Origin: Trinickia fusca
GTDB lineage: Bacteria; Pseudomonadota; Gammaproteobacteria; Burkholderiales; Burkholderiaceae
Direction of reading: 5' to 3'
DNA length: 64,000 nt
NCBI RefSeq assembly: GCF_003628145.1
Contig: NZ_RBZV01000002.1
Coordinates: 868,001 to 932,000 of the forward strand
Shown here: one piece after another, positions 11,059 to 22,165 of the stretch
How the letters are laid out: each line of letters opens with the position of its first letter
Numbering within the stretch: position 1 is the stretch's first letter
Program-made: the position numbers and the translations under genes
The notes under the pieces: generated by a model
Told to the model about the DNA's origin: nothing
Seen by the model: only the letters and a program-made list of their open reading frames with translations
Databases searched by the model: none

Positions 11059-11087
11059 AGTTTAGTAGAAAAACTACATCACAGCAA
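11059..11087 (-). promoter_or_regulatory. edd promoter with HexR-type operator in the spacer
   Basis: On the minus strand TTGCTG (11082-11087), a 17-nt spacer and TAAACT (11059-11064) form a sigma-70 promoter 68-96 bp upstream of edd. The spacer contains TGTAG-TTTTT-CTACT (11064-11078), a palindrome of the form bound by HexR. Binding there would block RNA polymerase. Confidence 0.7.
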
Positions 11088-11171
11088 TCAGGAGCAAATC
11101 TGATGATTCCTCGCCCACATAACCAAAGAAACCGCCAGCAATATCCAAACCCGCCGATCGGTAGCATGGTT

Positions 11172-11188
11172 ATGTAGATTTTCTACAT
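11172..11188. promoter_or_regulatory. HexR-type operator upstream of hexR
   Basis: ATGTAGATTTTCTACAT is a perfect palindrome of 7-bp arms around TTT, matching the edd site in its TGTAG/CTACA core. It lies 64 bp before the hexR ATG, which suggests autoregulation. Confidence 0.7.
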
Positions 11189-11251
11189 CAAAACGACGAT
11201 ACTGGTGGCCGACGCTGATTTCCCGCCGCGTGACCCGCGGCGTCATTGACG

Positions 11252-12106
11252 ATGCTGACCCGAATCGAAGCGATGCGCGCGCAGTTGCGCCCGTCCGAAC
11301 GCAAGCTGGCCGACTACGTGCTCGAGACGCCGCGAGAGGTGCTCGATCTCGCCATGACCGAACTGGCCGAGCGCGCCGGCGTGAGCCAGCCGACGATCGC
11401 GCGCTTTTGTCATGCGCTCGGCTGCGGCGGGTTTCGCGAGTTCAAAATCCGGCTCGCGCAGAGCATCGCGCCGGGCCTGCCGTCCGTGTACCGCGACGTG
11501 CGGCCCGATGAACCGGCGCCTGGCGTCGTGGCGAAGGTGTTCGACCGGACGATCGGCGCGCTGATCGAAGTGCGCAACAGCCTGTCGGCCACGAGCATCG
11601 CCAAAGCGATCGACCTGCTCGCCCAGGCCTCGCGGATCGAGTTCTACGGTGCGGGGGGCTCGGGCATCGCGGCGCAGGACATTCAGCACAAGTTCTTCCG
11701 CCTCGGCATTCCGAGCGTGGCCTATGCGGACCCGCACACGTACTCGATGTCTGCTGCACTACTGGGTGCAGGCGATGTGGTCGTCACGATCTCGAATACG
11801 GGCCGCACGCGCGACATCGTCGATGCGGCGCGCTCGGCACTCGCCTGCGGCGCCAAAGTGATCGCGATCACGCACAGCAGCTCGCCGCTCGCGCAGCTCG
11901 CAAGCGTGAGCCTGTGCGCGAACATTGCCGAGGAGGCCGACATCTTTTCGCCGATGACCTCACGCATGTCGCACTTGGCGATCGGCGACATCCTGGCCGT
12001 GGGCGTCGCGCTGCGTCGTGGGCCCGAGCTCGTCGACAAGCTCGGGCGCGCGAAAGCGACGATTACCCGCCGGCGTATCGACGCTCAGGAAGAGGAACAG
12101 GATTAG
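11252..12106 (+). CDS. hexR: RpiR-family regulator HexR (284 aa)
   Basis: An N-terminal RpiR helix-turn-helix (about residues 1-77, ERAGVSQPTIARFCHALGCGGFREFK) is joined to a C-terminal SIS sugar-phosphate-binding domain (EFYGAGGSGIAAQD and VVTISNTGRTRDIVDAA). In proteobacteria HexR represses edd/eda-type genes and releases DNA on binding KDPG. Divergence from edd and two matching palindromes support the name. A TTG two codons upstream (11246) is an alternative start; ATG 11252 is preferred. No strong ribosome site is visible for either. Confidence 0.88.
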   Translation: MLTRIEAMRAQLRPSERKLADYVLETPREVLDLAMTELAERAGVSQPTIARFCHALGCGGFREFKIRLAQSIAPGLPSVYRDVRPDEPAPGVVAKVFDRTIGALIEVRNSLSATSIAKAIDLLAQASRIEFYGAGGSGIAAQDIQHKFFRLGIPSVAYADPHTYSMSAALLGAGDVVVTISNTGRTRDIVDAARSALACGAKVIAITHSSSPLAQLASVSLCANIAEEADIFSPMTSRMSHLAIGDILAVGVALRRGPELVDKLGRAKATITRRRIDAQEEEQD

Positions 12107-12165
12107 GCGAACGGAAGCACGCTGGAGAGGAGAAGGAAGCCGCCGACGGACTCGGGGCACCTTCC

Positions 12166-12204
12166 CTCAGAACGACTCAGAACGACTCAGAACGACTCAG
12201 AACG
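12166..12204. repeat. Tandem 10-bp repeat at the 3' end of the hemJ-like gene
   Basis: The unit AACGACTCAG occurs three times perfectly at 12171-12200, with partial copies at each side. The repeat contains the stop codon of the minus-strand gene at 12197-12199, so copy-number change could not disturb the protein but alters the 3' untranslated part. Confidence 0.85.
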
Positions 12205-12619
12205 GCTTGATGACGACGAGCGCGACGGCCGCCAGCATGCCGAGCACGGGCAGCTCGTTGAAGAAGCGATACCAGCGGTCGGAGCGGCGATTCTCGCCGC
12301 GCTCAAAGGTAGCGAGCAGACGCCCGCAATAGACGTGATAGAGGATCAGCAGCACGACCACGCCGACCTTCGCGTGAATCCAACCCTGTCCGCGGCCGAT
12401 GCCGATCACGAGCCACAGCCACAGCCCGCACGCGAGCGCGGGCACCGCGATGAACGACATGAAGCGATACAGCTTGCGCGCCATCGTCAGCAGCCGGCGC
12501 ACGGCGGCCGGCTCGGTTTCCATCGCGAGATTGACGAAGATGCGCGGCAGGTAGAAGAGCCCGGCGAACCAGGAGGCGATCAGAACAATGTGAAAGGTTT
12601 TGATCCAGAGCATCGGCAT
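12197..12619 (-). CDS. HemJ/CopD-family membrane protein, probable protoporphyrinogen oxidase (140 aa)
   Basis: A small four-helix membrane protein. The N-terminus MLWIKTFHIVLIASWFAGLFYLPR is the conserved first helix of the UPF0093/HemJ family, including the histidine implicated in heme binding; a later KVGVVVLLILYHVYCG helix also fits. HemJ oxidises protoporphyrinogen IX in bacteria lacking HemG/HemY, a role I infer from family. I start at ATG 12617-12619; an ATG two codons downstream is equally possible. It follows proA by 13 nt on the same strand. Its 3' end sits in a tandem repeat. Confidence 0.72.
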   Translation of the reverse strand: MPMLWIKTFHIVLIASWFAGLFYLPRIFVNLAMETEPAAVRRLLTMARKLYRFMSFIAVPALACGLWLWLVIGIGRGQGWIHAKVGVVVLLILYHVYCGRLLATFERGENRRSDRWYRFFNELPVLGMLAAVALVVIKPF

Positions 12620-12632
12620 TGTGTTTGGTGAG

Positions 12633-13919
12633 TTATCGACGCACTTCCCCGTGCCCCAGCACGACATACTTCAGCGACGTCAGCCCCTCGAGGCCGACAG
12701 GGCCACGCGCATGCAGCTTGTCGTTCGAGATGCCGATCTCAGCGCCGAGGCCATATTCGAAGCCGTCGGCAAAACGCGTAGAAGCGTTCACCATCACGCT
12801 CGCCGAGTCGACTTCGCGCAGGAAACGCATCGCCCGGTCGTGGTCTTCGGTGACGATCGCGTCGGTGTGCGCCGAGCCATACGTGTTGATGTGCTCGATC
12901 GCGTCGTCGATGCCGTCGACGATCTTGATCGCGAGCACCGGCGCAAGGTATTCGGTGCGCCAGTCCTCTTCGGTCGCATCGACGAGCGCGAGCATCGTCG
13001 CATCAAGCCCTTCGGCACCTTCGAGCACGGCCCGCGCAGCCGCATCGACGCGCAGCTCGACGCCCTTGTCGCGATAGCCCCGCGCCAGCGCGGGCAGCAC
13101 CGCACGCGCAATGCCGCGCGCGACAAGCAGCGTCTCCATCGTGTTGCAGGTGCCGTAGCGATGCGTCTTCGCGTTGTCACACACGGCGAGCGCCTTCGCG
13201 ATGTCGGCCCGGTCGTCGACGTAGACGTGGCAGATGCCGTCGAGGTGCTTGATCATCGGCACGCGCGCCTCCTCCATGAGCCGAGCGATCAGGCTCTTGC
13301 CGCCGCGCGGCACGATGACGTCGACGTATTGCGTCATCGTGACGAGCTTGCCGACCGCGGCACGATCGGCGGTCTCCACGACCTGCACGGCGTCGCGCGG
13401 CAGGCCTGCCTGTGCGAGCCCCTCCTTGATCAACGCGGCAAGCGCCGTGTTCGAGGCGAGCGCCTCCGAGCCGCCGCGCAGGATCACCGCGTTACCGGAC
13501 TTCAGGCACAGCGCCGCCGCATCGATCGTCACGTTCGGGCGCGACTCGTAGATGATGCCGATCACGCCGAGCGGTACGCGCATCTGGCCGACCTGGATGC
13601 CGGTCGGGCGGTACTTGAGGTTGCCGATTTCGCCGATCGGGTCGGGCAGCGCCGCCACTTGCCGCAAGCCCTCGATCATCGTACGCAGCGCCTTGTCCGA
13701 CAGCGTGAGCCGGTCGATGAAAGCTGCGTCGAGCCCTTTCTCGCGCGCACTGGCCACATCGCGCGCATTCGCTGCCTTGAGCGCCGCTTCCTCGCGCTCG
13801 ATCGCGCAAGCAATCGCTTCGAGCGCGTCGTTCTTCGCGGCCGTCCCCGCACGCGCCATCGCGCGCGATGCCTGGCGGGCGCGCATGCCCACGCCCGTCA
13901 TGTACTCGTCGATATCCAT
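12633..13919 (-). CDS. proA: Gamma-glutamyl phosphate reductase (428 aa)
   Basis: Reduces gamma-glutamyl phosphate to glutamate semialdehyde in proline synthesis. It is an aldehyde-dehydrogenase-fold enzyme with the catalytic-cysteine block [15 protein letters not shown] and the ProA-specific [21 protein letters not shown]. Length is close to the 417 aa of E. coli ProA. The start at 13917-13919 ([11 protein letters not shown]) is the only sensible one. proB is not adjacent, unlike in enterics; the neighbours are holA upstream and the hemJ-like gene downstream. Confidence 0.95.
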   Translation of the reverse strand: MDIDEYMTGVGMRARQASRAMARAGTAAKNDALEAIACAIEREEAALKAANARDVASAREKGLDAAFIDRLTLSDKALRTMIEGLRQVAALPDPIGEIGNLKYRPTGIQVGQMRVPLGVIGIIYESRPNVTIDAAALCLKSGNAVILRGGSEALASNTALAALIKEGLAQAGLPRDAVQVVETADRAAVGKLVTMTQYVDVIVPRGGKSLIARLMEEARVPMIKHLDGICHVYVDDRADIAKALAVCDNAKTHRYGTCNTMETLLVARGIARAVLPALARGYRDKGVELRVDAAARAVLEGAEGLDATMLALVDATEEDWRTEYLAPVLAIKIVDGIDDAIEHINTYGSAHTDAIVTEDHDRAMRFLREVDSASVMVNASTRFADGFEYGLGAEIGISNDKLHARGPVGLEGLTSLKYVVLGHGEVRR

Positions 13920-14079
13920 GATGATTCTCGTTGCTCGCGCGCGAAAGCGCGCTTCGATTGCTGACGACGCAGATTGAGAAGACGTATCGATTGTAAGCCG
14001 GATGCGGCGGCTGGCGCCCGATGCGTATCGATTCAGCCGTCATCGCCCGATACCGATACCAATACTGCTATCGGACCGG

Positions 14080-15171
14080 TCACGCCGCAGGGCGACGGCT
14101 GCGCGCGTGGCGCTTGCCCGGCGCCGCGACCAGCGCAGCCAGTTCGAACAGGCCATCCCATGGGTCCGGCGGCAACGCGTCGCGCTTGCGCCCGCCCGGC
14201 ACGCTGCCCGTGAGCCCCTTGACCTGCCGGTCGAGCGCGGCAGCCAACGTGAGCCCTTCTTCGAGCACCGCTTCGGTCGCGCGCGAGAGCGCCGGCCCGA
14301 CGAGCCGTTCGCGCGGCCCCCAGACGCGGTTTTCGCGTAGCAGCATCGCCAGCGGCTTGCCAGCGGCCGCGCCGCGCTTGATGCGCAACAGCGTGCGTAA
14401 TTCTTCAGTAAGCGCCCACAGCACGAGCACGGCGGCCTCGCCTTCGCCCTTGAGGCCGTCGAGCATGCGCCCGAGCCGCCCCACGTCGCCGGCCAGCATG
14501 GCCTCGTTGAGCTTGAAGACGTCATAGCGCGCGACGTTGAGCACCGCATCGTGGATCTGCTCGAAGCTCAGCACGCCCTCGGGATAGAGCAGCCCCAGCT
14601 TCTGGATTTCCTGGTGTGCCGCGAGCAGGTTGCCCTCGACACGCTCCGCGACAAATTGCAGCGCACGCTTGCCGTCCTCACCGGGCGCCACGCGCTGCCC
14701 TTGCTGAGCCAGACGCTGCGCGACCCAGTTCGGCAGCTGCGCGCGCTCGACAGGATCGATGCGCAGCGCGGCGCCGGCATCGGCGAGCGCCGTGAACCAT
14801 GCCGACTTTTGCGTTGCCGCATCGAGACGCGGCAACGTGACGAGTGTCAGCACGTCGGGATTGGTGGACGCCGCCAGCGTCTTCAGCGCATCGGCCCCTT
14901 CCTTGCCAGGCTTGCCCGACGGAATCCGCAGCTCGACGAGCTGACGGTCGCCGAACAGCGACATCGACTGGCTCGCCCCGAGCAGCGTGCTCCAGTCGAA
15001 GCTGCGCTCAACCGTGAACACCGAGCGCTCGGTGAAGCCAGCCGCGCGCGCGGCCGCGCGAATGCGGTCGCACGCCTCCTGCGCGAGCAGGTGCTCGTCG
15101 CCGTACACGACGTACAGCGGCGCGAGCCCCTTGGCCAGATGCGGTTCGAGCGCGTCGAGTCGCAGTTGCAT
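14080..15171 (-). CDS. holA: DNA polymerase III delta subunit (363 aa)
   Basis: Delta subunit of the clamp loader, which opens the beta ring. Recognisable parts are PLYVVYGDEHLLAQEACDRIR at the N-terminus, SMSLFGDRQLVELRIPSGKP with the beta-binding region, and the domain II/III text EGNLLAAHQEIQKLGLLYPEG. Slightly longer than E. coli HolA (343 aa) because of a basic C-terminal tail (GKRHARSRRPAA). It is 39 nt downstream of lptE in the same direction, the conserved leuS-lptE-holA arrangement. Confidence 0.95.
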   Translation of the reverse strand: MQLRLDALEPHLAKGLAPLYVVYGDEHLLAQEACDRIRAAARAAGFTERSVFTVERSFDWSTLLGASQSMSLFGDRQLVELRIPSGKPGKEGADALKTLAASTNPDVLTLVTLPRLDAATQKSAWFTALADAGAALRIDPVERAQLPNWVAQRLAQQGQRVAPGEDGKRALQFVAERVEGNLLAAHQEIQKLGLLYPEGVLSFEQIHDAVLNVARYDVFKLNEAMLAGDVGRLGRMLDGLKGEGEAAVLVLWALTEELRTLLRIKRGAAAGKPLAMLLRENRVWGPRERLVGPALSRATEAVLEEGLTLAAALDRQVKGLTGSVPGGRKRDALPPDPWDGLFELAALVAAPGKRHARSRRPAA

Positions 15172-15210
15172 GCGGTTAAAGCCGGTAGTGGTGAAAGAAG
15201 ACGCGGCCGA

Positions 15211-15768
15211 TCAAAGCGGCGGCGGCGGCAACGGCGCACGCGGAGCAACCGCAGGCGCTTGCTCCCCAGGTGCCGGATGCAGCGAGTGCACGGCAGCGAG
15301 ACGCCGCGTCAGTTGATCGACGGCGTCGTTCTCCATGTCCGCGTAAAGCAGATCCGACTCCTGCGCCTTGGCCAGCGAGTACTGATCGCTATACGTCATC
15401 GCGCGGTTCAGCCCGATCGCGCTCGACGGAATCAGAACCGTACCGTCGACCCCAACGAGCGTGTAGCTCAGCGAGTAGTTGAGCTGGTACTCCTGCGCCA
15501 CGCCGAGCGAATTGAGCGTCAGCACGGAGGAGCCGCGCCCTTCGCTCAAAGACAGCACGGCATCGGCGTCGGCCGGATTGCTGACGACGACGGTGTCGCT
15601 GCCGCCTTGCACCATACGCGTCAGACGCGCGGCCACGGGTGCCGGCGCACCGACGATTGCGAGCCGCTTGAAAGCATAGTTCTGCTGCCCGCGCAGCTGA
15701 AAGCCGCAGCCGCTGACGAGCAGCGCGCCGCAAGCGAACGCGAGAGCGAGAAACGATCGGCGAATCAC
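15211..15768 (-). CDS. lptE: LPS-assembly lipoprotein LptE (185 aa)
   Basis: Outer-membrane lipoprotein that plugs LptD and helps deliver lipopolysaccharide to the surface. The signal peptide ends in a lipobox LVSGC with the lipidated Cys at residue 21, directly followed by GFQLRGQ, the family hallmark. The mature part is alpha/beta as expected. Length agrees with other LptE proteins (about 190 aa). Gene order leuS-lptE-holA is conserved in proteobacteria and confirms the assignment. The proline-rich C-terminus (APRAPLPPPPL) looks disordered. Confidence 0.93.
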   Translation of the reverse strand: MIRRSFLALAFACGALLVSGCGFQLRGQQNYAFKRLAIVGAPAPVAARLTRMVQGGSDTVVVSNPADADAVLSLSEGRGSSVLTLNSLGVAQEYQLNYSLSYTLVGVDGTVLIPSSAIGLNRAMTYSDQYSLAKAQESDLLYADMENDAVDQLTRRLAAVHSLHPAPGEQAPAVAPRAPLPPPPL

Positions 15769-15822
15769 ATTGGCTCCTGATTCTGGCTGTAACGCAAAAG
15801 CGAGTCTGCGGTCTTTGACGTC

Positions 15823-18534
<2,712 letters not shown>

Positions 18535-18569
18535 TTATACCGTCGGCGAGCGGGCTGAACGTCGTGCCG

Positions 18570-19031
18570 CTACGGCTTCGCGGCACCCGCCGGTGCGGGG
18601 TGGGTGGACGGGCTCGCCGGCGGCGGCTCCGTGACGAAGCCGATGCGCTCCAGGCCGGCCTGCTGCGCGGCCCCCATGATCTGCGCGATGACCTCGTAGC
18701 GCGTGGCGCGCGCCGCCCGCAAATGCACTTCGGGCGGTTCGGCGCGCTTGCCTGCATCGATGAAACCGGCACGCACGGCCTCGAACGTCGCGGGCTTGCC
18801 GTTCCAGAACAGGTGCCCCGCATCGTCGATCGATAGCGAAATCGTCTGCGGCAGCTGGCGCGCCGGCGCCGCAGCGACCTTCGGCAGGTCGAGCCGGATC
18901 GCATGCGTGAAGAGCGGCGCCGTGATGATGAAGATGACGAGCAGCACGAGCATCACGTCGATGAGCGGCGTCATGTTGATGTCCGACATCGGCGCGCTGG
19001 CCGGCTTTTTCTCGAATCCGCCGAATCCCAT
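18570..19031 (-). CDS. ExbD/TolR-family biopolymer transport protein (153 aa)
   Basis: One membrane helix follows a short cytoplasmic segment (SDINMTPLIDVMLVLLVIFIITAPLF, residues about 16-43), with the conserved Asp in the helix that carries proton flow. A periplasmic domain (PQTISLSIDDAGHLFWNGK) follows. A GGAGG site lies 7 nt before the ATG. The gene is 39 nt downstream of an ExbB-like partner. Together they energise TonB- or Tol-type outer-membrane work; no tonB is nearby, so the exact system is undetermined. The C-terminus is proline/alanine rich. Confidence 0.9.
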   Translation of the reverse strand: MGFGGFEKKPASAPMSDINMTPLIDVMLVLLVIFIITAPLFTHAIRLDLPKVAAAPARQLPQTISLSIDDAGHLFWNGKPATFEAVRAGFIDAGKRAEPPEVHLRAARATRYEVIAQIMGAAQQAGLERIGFVTEPPPASPSTHPAPAGAAKP

Positions 19032-19070
19032 GCCTGCCCTCCGTTGCCGTCACGCGCGTCGACGCGCGGT

Positions 19071-19772
19071 TCACTCGTGCCGCGTACGCGGCGCGACACC
19101 TGTCACTGCCGTGTCGGACGCGCAGACGTAGGCGCGCAGATCGTGCGCGAAGCCGTCCAATTCGTCCGACAAGTGCCGCTGCATGCGGCCCAGCACGTTG
19201 TAGGCGAGTACAGCCGGGATCGCGACGACGAGCCCGAACGCGGTCATGATCAGGGCTTCGCCGACGGGCCCGGCGACGCTCTCGATCATGGCCTGCCCGC
19301 TCGCCGCAATGCTGCCGAGCGCGTGATAGATGCCCCAAACGGTGCCGAGCAAGCCGACGAATGGCGCCGTACTGCCGATCGACGCGAGCAGCACATGACC
19401 GAACTCGAGCCGGCGCTGCGACGCCATGAGCGCCTGACGCAGTGCCCGCGTCACACGCTCGCCGTGCTCGACGCGCGCGAGCAGCGCGTACGGTGCGTGC
19501 GCCTCGGAGACGTCGAGGGCGGCTTCGGCGAGCGGCACGAACACGCGCTCACGATCGGCGCGGCGCAGCGCGAGCACCGCATCGGACAGCGTGGGCGCTT
19601 GCCAGAACAACGCCAGCGCGCGCGGCGCCTGCCGCTTCGCGCGACTCAGCATCCAGGCCTTGACGATCAGGAAGCACCAGCTCGCCACCGACATCGCCGA
19701 CAGCAGATAAGCGACACCGTGCGTCACGGCGTCGCTCGTTTGCAGGTAGTGGAGCATGCCGGCGTGTTCCAT
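19071..19772 (-). CDS. MotA/TolQ/ExbB proton-channel family protein (233 aa)
   Basis: Three membrane segments are visible: AYLLSAMSVASWCFLIVKAW near the N-terminus, then the pair HVLLASIGSTAPFVGLLGTVWGIYHAL and GEALIMTAFGLVVAIPAVLAYNVL, which form the ExbB/TolQ channel with its conserved Thr and Pro/Gly. The start at 19770-19772 (MEHAGMLHYL) follows GAAGG and lies 8 nt after the dapB stop. The frame remains open far upstream, but that part overlaps dapB in another frame and is not real. It works with the ExbD-like protein downstream. Confidence 0.9.
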   Translation of the reverse strand: MEHAGMLHYLQTSDAVTHGVAYLLSAMSVASWCFLIVKAWMLSRAKRQAPRALALFWQAPTLSDAVLALRRADRERVFVPLAEAALDVSEAHAPYALLARVEHGERVTRALRQALMASQRRLEFGHVLLASIGSTAPFVGLLGTVWGIYHALGSIAASGQAMIESVAGPVGEALIMTAFGLVVAIPAVLAYNVLGRMQRHLSDELDGFAHDLRAYVCASDTAVTGVAPRTRHE

Positions 19773-19780
19773 GCGCGCCT

Positions 19781-20578
19781 TCAGCGCAGCCCGAGCACGT
19801 CCTGCATGTCGTACCAGCCCGCTTCGCGCGTGGCCAGGAAATGGGCCGCGCGCAGTGCGCCTTGCGCGTACGAGACGCGGCTCGACGACTTGTGCGAGAT
19901 TTCGATGCGCTCGCCGGTGCCCGCGAACAGCACCGTGTGATCGCCCACGATATCGCCGCCGCGAATTGCCGAGAAGCCGATCGTCGACGGATCGCGCTCG
20001 CCCGTGATGCCCTGACGGCCGTAGACGGCGCAATCGTCGAGCTTGCGCCCGAGCGCACCCGCGATCGCCTCGCCCATCATCAGCGCAGTGCCCGACGGCG
20101 CGTCGACCTTGTGGCGATGGTGCGCCTCGACGATCTCGATGTCGTAGCCGGTCTCGAAAAAGCGTGCCGCGAACTCGAGCAGCTTGAGCGTGACGTTCAC
20201 ACCGACGCTCATGTTGGCCGCGCACATGATGCCGATCTTCGCGGATGCCGCACGCAGCGCCGCCTTTTGTTCGTCCTCGAAACCGGTCGTGCCGATGACG
20301 AGCTTCACGTTGTGGCGCAGCGCGGCCTCGAGATGGACCATCGTGCCTTCGGGGCGCGTGAAATCGATCAGGCATTGCGCCCCGGACAGCACACCGTCGA
20401 TGTCGTCGCTGATCGCGACGCCCGTGCGTTTGCCGAGGAACGCACCCGCATCCTCGCCAAGCTGCGGCGAACCGCTGCGCTCCAGCGCACCCGCCAGCGT
20501 CGCGTTCGGATCGTTCAGGACGGCTTCGATCAGCATCCGGCCCATCCGGCCCGATGCGCCTGCGATAGCGATCTTCAT
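19781..20578 (-). CDS. dapB: 4-hydroxy-tetrahydrodipicolinate reductase (265 aa)
   Basis: Makes tetrahydrodipicolinate in the lysine/meso-DAP pathway using NAD(P)H. The nucleotide-binding motif GASGRMG is at residues 7-13, and the catalytic block [16 protein letters not shown] (His-His and Lys) is intact. ATG 20576-20578 is chosen over an ATG three codons upstream because family members begin MKIAIAG. It lies between bamE and the ExbB-like gene, all on the minus strand. Confidence 0.96.
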   Translation of the reverse strand: MKIAIAGASGRMGRMLIEAVLNDPNATLAGALERSGSPQLGEDAGAFLGKRTGVAISDDIDGVLSGAQCLIDFTRPEGTMVHLEAALRHNVKLVIGTTGFEDEQKAALRAASAKIGIMCAANMSVGVNVTLKLLEFAARFFETGYDIEIVEAHHRHKVDAPSGTALMMGEAIAGALGRKLDDCAVYGRQGITGERDPSTIGFSAIRGGDIVGDHTVLFAGTGERIEISHKSSSRVSYAQGALRAAHFLATREAGWYDMQDVLGLR

Positions 20579-20704
20579 CGGCAACATGCCCCCACTTTCA
20601 ATATCAGGAAACCACGATGCGGCGGCGCATTGCCCTGCCCCGCCGCCAAAAACAAAGGCGGGCGGCGCGCGTTGCGCACGGCCCGCCTTTCGGAGAACGA
20701 ACGA

Positions 20705-21541
20705 TCAGCTGCCCGTGCTCGACCCGTCTTGCGACGAAGACAGGCGCTGACTCTGCGCCGCCGAGCCGTCGCGGCTTTCCGTACCAGCCGGGCCAACCGG
20801 ATTGCTGTCGTTCGGCACCGCGGGCGGTTGCGGCTGGCGGTGGAACTTCAATTGTGGCGTGGCGCTGGGCGGCGTGCCGCCAGCGGTCGGCGCACGGGAC
20901 CGAACCGACGGCGTCGACTGCGTGCTCGTCGACACTTGATTCGTCGCACGGTTGGCCGCCTCTGCCGCTTGCGCGTTCGCGTCGACGGCAGGCGCAGGCG
21001 CTTCGCTCGCCGCCACGGGTGCCGCCGCCGCAGTAGCGGACGCAGCCGATGCCGCCGATGCCGACGCCGCGCTGGCCGAAGCGAGTGCTTTGGCCTTCGC
21101 CTTCTTGCCGAGCTTGTCGCCGTCGATGTCGGCCAGCAGTTCGAGCTCGGACGGAAGATCGTCGCCGCCCGTCCAGCTCACGACACGATCATTCTGGAAG
21201 TTGACGATGAAGTCGCGCTGCTGGACAACCGCCGTCGAACCGCGCTTGAAGTAGAACAGGTAATCCCAGCGGTCGGCGTGGAACATGTCTGTCAGCAACG
21301 GTGTGCCGAGCACGGCCCTGACCTCGGGCCGCGACATGCCCACGCGCATCTTCTCGGCCGCTTCCTTGGAGACGAAGTTGCCCTGCACGACGGTGATCCG
21401 GTACGGCGTGATGCTTTGCGCGACGCGCTGCGTGACGTTGTCGTAAGTCGAACATCCGGCGACGAGTGCAACTGCCGTCACGGCCATCACCGCGCGGCGA
21501 GCGCGGCTCCCCCGACACTTCAAAAGAAAATTTGGACTCAT
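20705..21541 (-). CDS. bamE: Outer-membrane assembly lipoprotein BamE with long C-terminal extension (278 aa)
   Basis: A signal peptide ends in the lipobox LVAGC (Cys30). Residues about 30-130 are the BamE (SmpA/OmlA) domain: YRITVVQGNFVSKEAAEKMRVGMSRPEVRAVLGTPLL, then FHADRWDYLFYFKRG. BamE assists BamD in inserting beta-barrel proteins. Residues about 140-278 are a low-complexity Ala/Ser/Pro-rich tail not found in enteric BamE (about 113 aa). ATG 21539-21541 is used; the frame opens four codons earlier at a GTG. Divergent from fur, as in many beta- and gamma-proteobacteria. Confidence 0.92.
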   Translation of the reverse strand: MSPNFLLKCRGSRARRAVMAVTAVALVAGCSTYDNVTQRVAQSITPYRITVVQGNFVSKEAAEKMRVGMSRPEVRAVLGTPLLTDMFHADRWDYLFYFKRGSTAVVQQRDFIVNFQNDRVVSWTGGDDLPSELELLADIDGDKLGKKAKAKALASASAASASAASAASATAAAAPVAASEAPAPAVDANAQAAEAANRATNQVSTSTQSTPSVRSRAPTAGGTPPSATPQLKFHRQPQPPAVPNDSNPVGPAGTESRDGSAAQSQRLSSSQDGSSTGS

Positions 21542-21666
21542 TTCACCCACCGTGCGGGCTCGTTCGCATGCGATGCGCGAACCGCGCGAGTTTCATCGAA
21601 GATGACCGAAACGGCAAAAACACATTACCATTGGAACCGTGCATTGTACTCTAGGGATGCCTAGCT

Positions 21667-22095
21667 ATGACCAATCCCACCGATCTCAAAAATATCGGGC
21701 TGAAGGCGACCCTACCGCGCCTCAAAATCCTTGAAATCTTTCAGCGTAGCGCCGTCCGCCACCTGACTGCCGAAGACGTCTATCGCAACCTGCTGAGCGA
21801 AGAACTCGACATCGGGCTTGCCACCGTCTATCGCGTGCTCACGCAGTTCGAGCAGGCCGGGCTGCTCTCGCGCAGCAACTTCGAATCGGGCAAGGCCGTG
21901 TTCGAGCTCAACGAGGGCACGCATCACGATCACCTCGTGTGCATCGACTGCGGGCTCGTCGAGGAGTTCTTCGACCCTGAAATCGAAAAGCGCCAGCATA
22001 AGATCGCACAAGAACGCGGCTTCAAGCTGCAAGAGCATGCGCTCGCGCTGTACGGCGCGTGCACGAAGGACGAGTGCCCGCATCGCAAGCACTGA
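21667..22095 (+). CDS. fur: Ferric uptake regulator (142 aa)
   Basis: Iron-responsive repressor. The winged helix with [32 protein letters not shown] is intact, the metal-binding HHDH is at residues 86-89, and the CxxC at 92/95 plus Cys132 and Cys137 provide the structural zinc site. Length and C-terminal HRKH are typical. Divergent from bamE with 125 bp between the starts. I do not see a clear Fur box there. Confidence 0.97.
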   Translation: MTNPTDLKNIGLKATLPRLKILEIFQRSAVRHLTAEDVYRNLLSEELDIGLATVYRVLTQFEQAGLLSRSNFESGKAVFELNEGTHHDHLVCIDCGLVEEFFDPEIEKRQHKIAQERGFKLQEHALALYGACTKDECPHRKH

Positions 22096-22116
22096 CGTCC
22101 CGCCGCACCAATGAAG

Positions 22117-22140
22117 AAGAGCCGCCCGAGGGCGGCTCTT
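22117..22140. terminator. Bidirectional terminator between fur and gapA
   Basis: A 10-bp stem AAGAGCCGCC/GGCGGCTCTT with loop CGAG, flanked by T-rich sequence on the plus side. It separates convergent fur and gapA. Confidence 0.85.
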
Positions 22141-22165
22141 TCGCATACAGCAAGCGAATCGACGC

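Noticed and set aside
18570-19772. A TonB-dependent siderophore uptake locus
   Set aside because: Only ExbB- and ExbD-like genes are present; no tonB and no outer-membrane receptor lies nearby.
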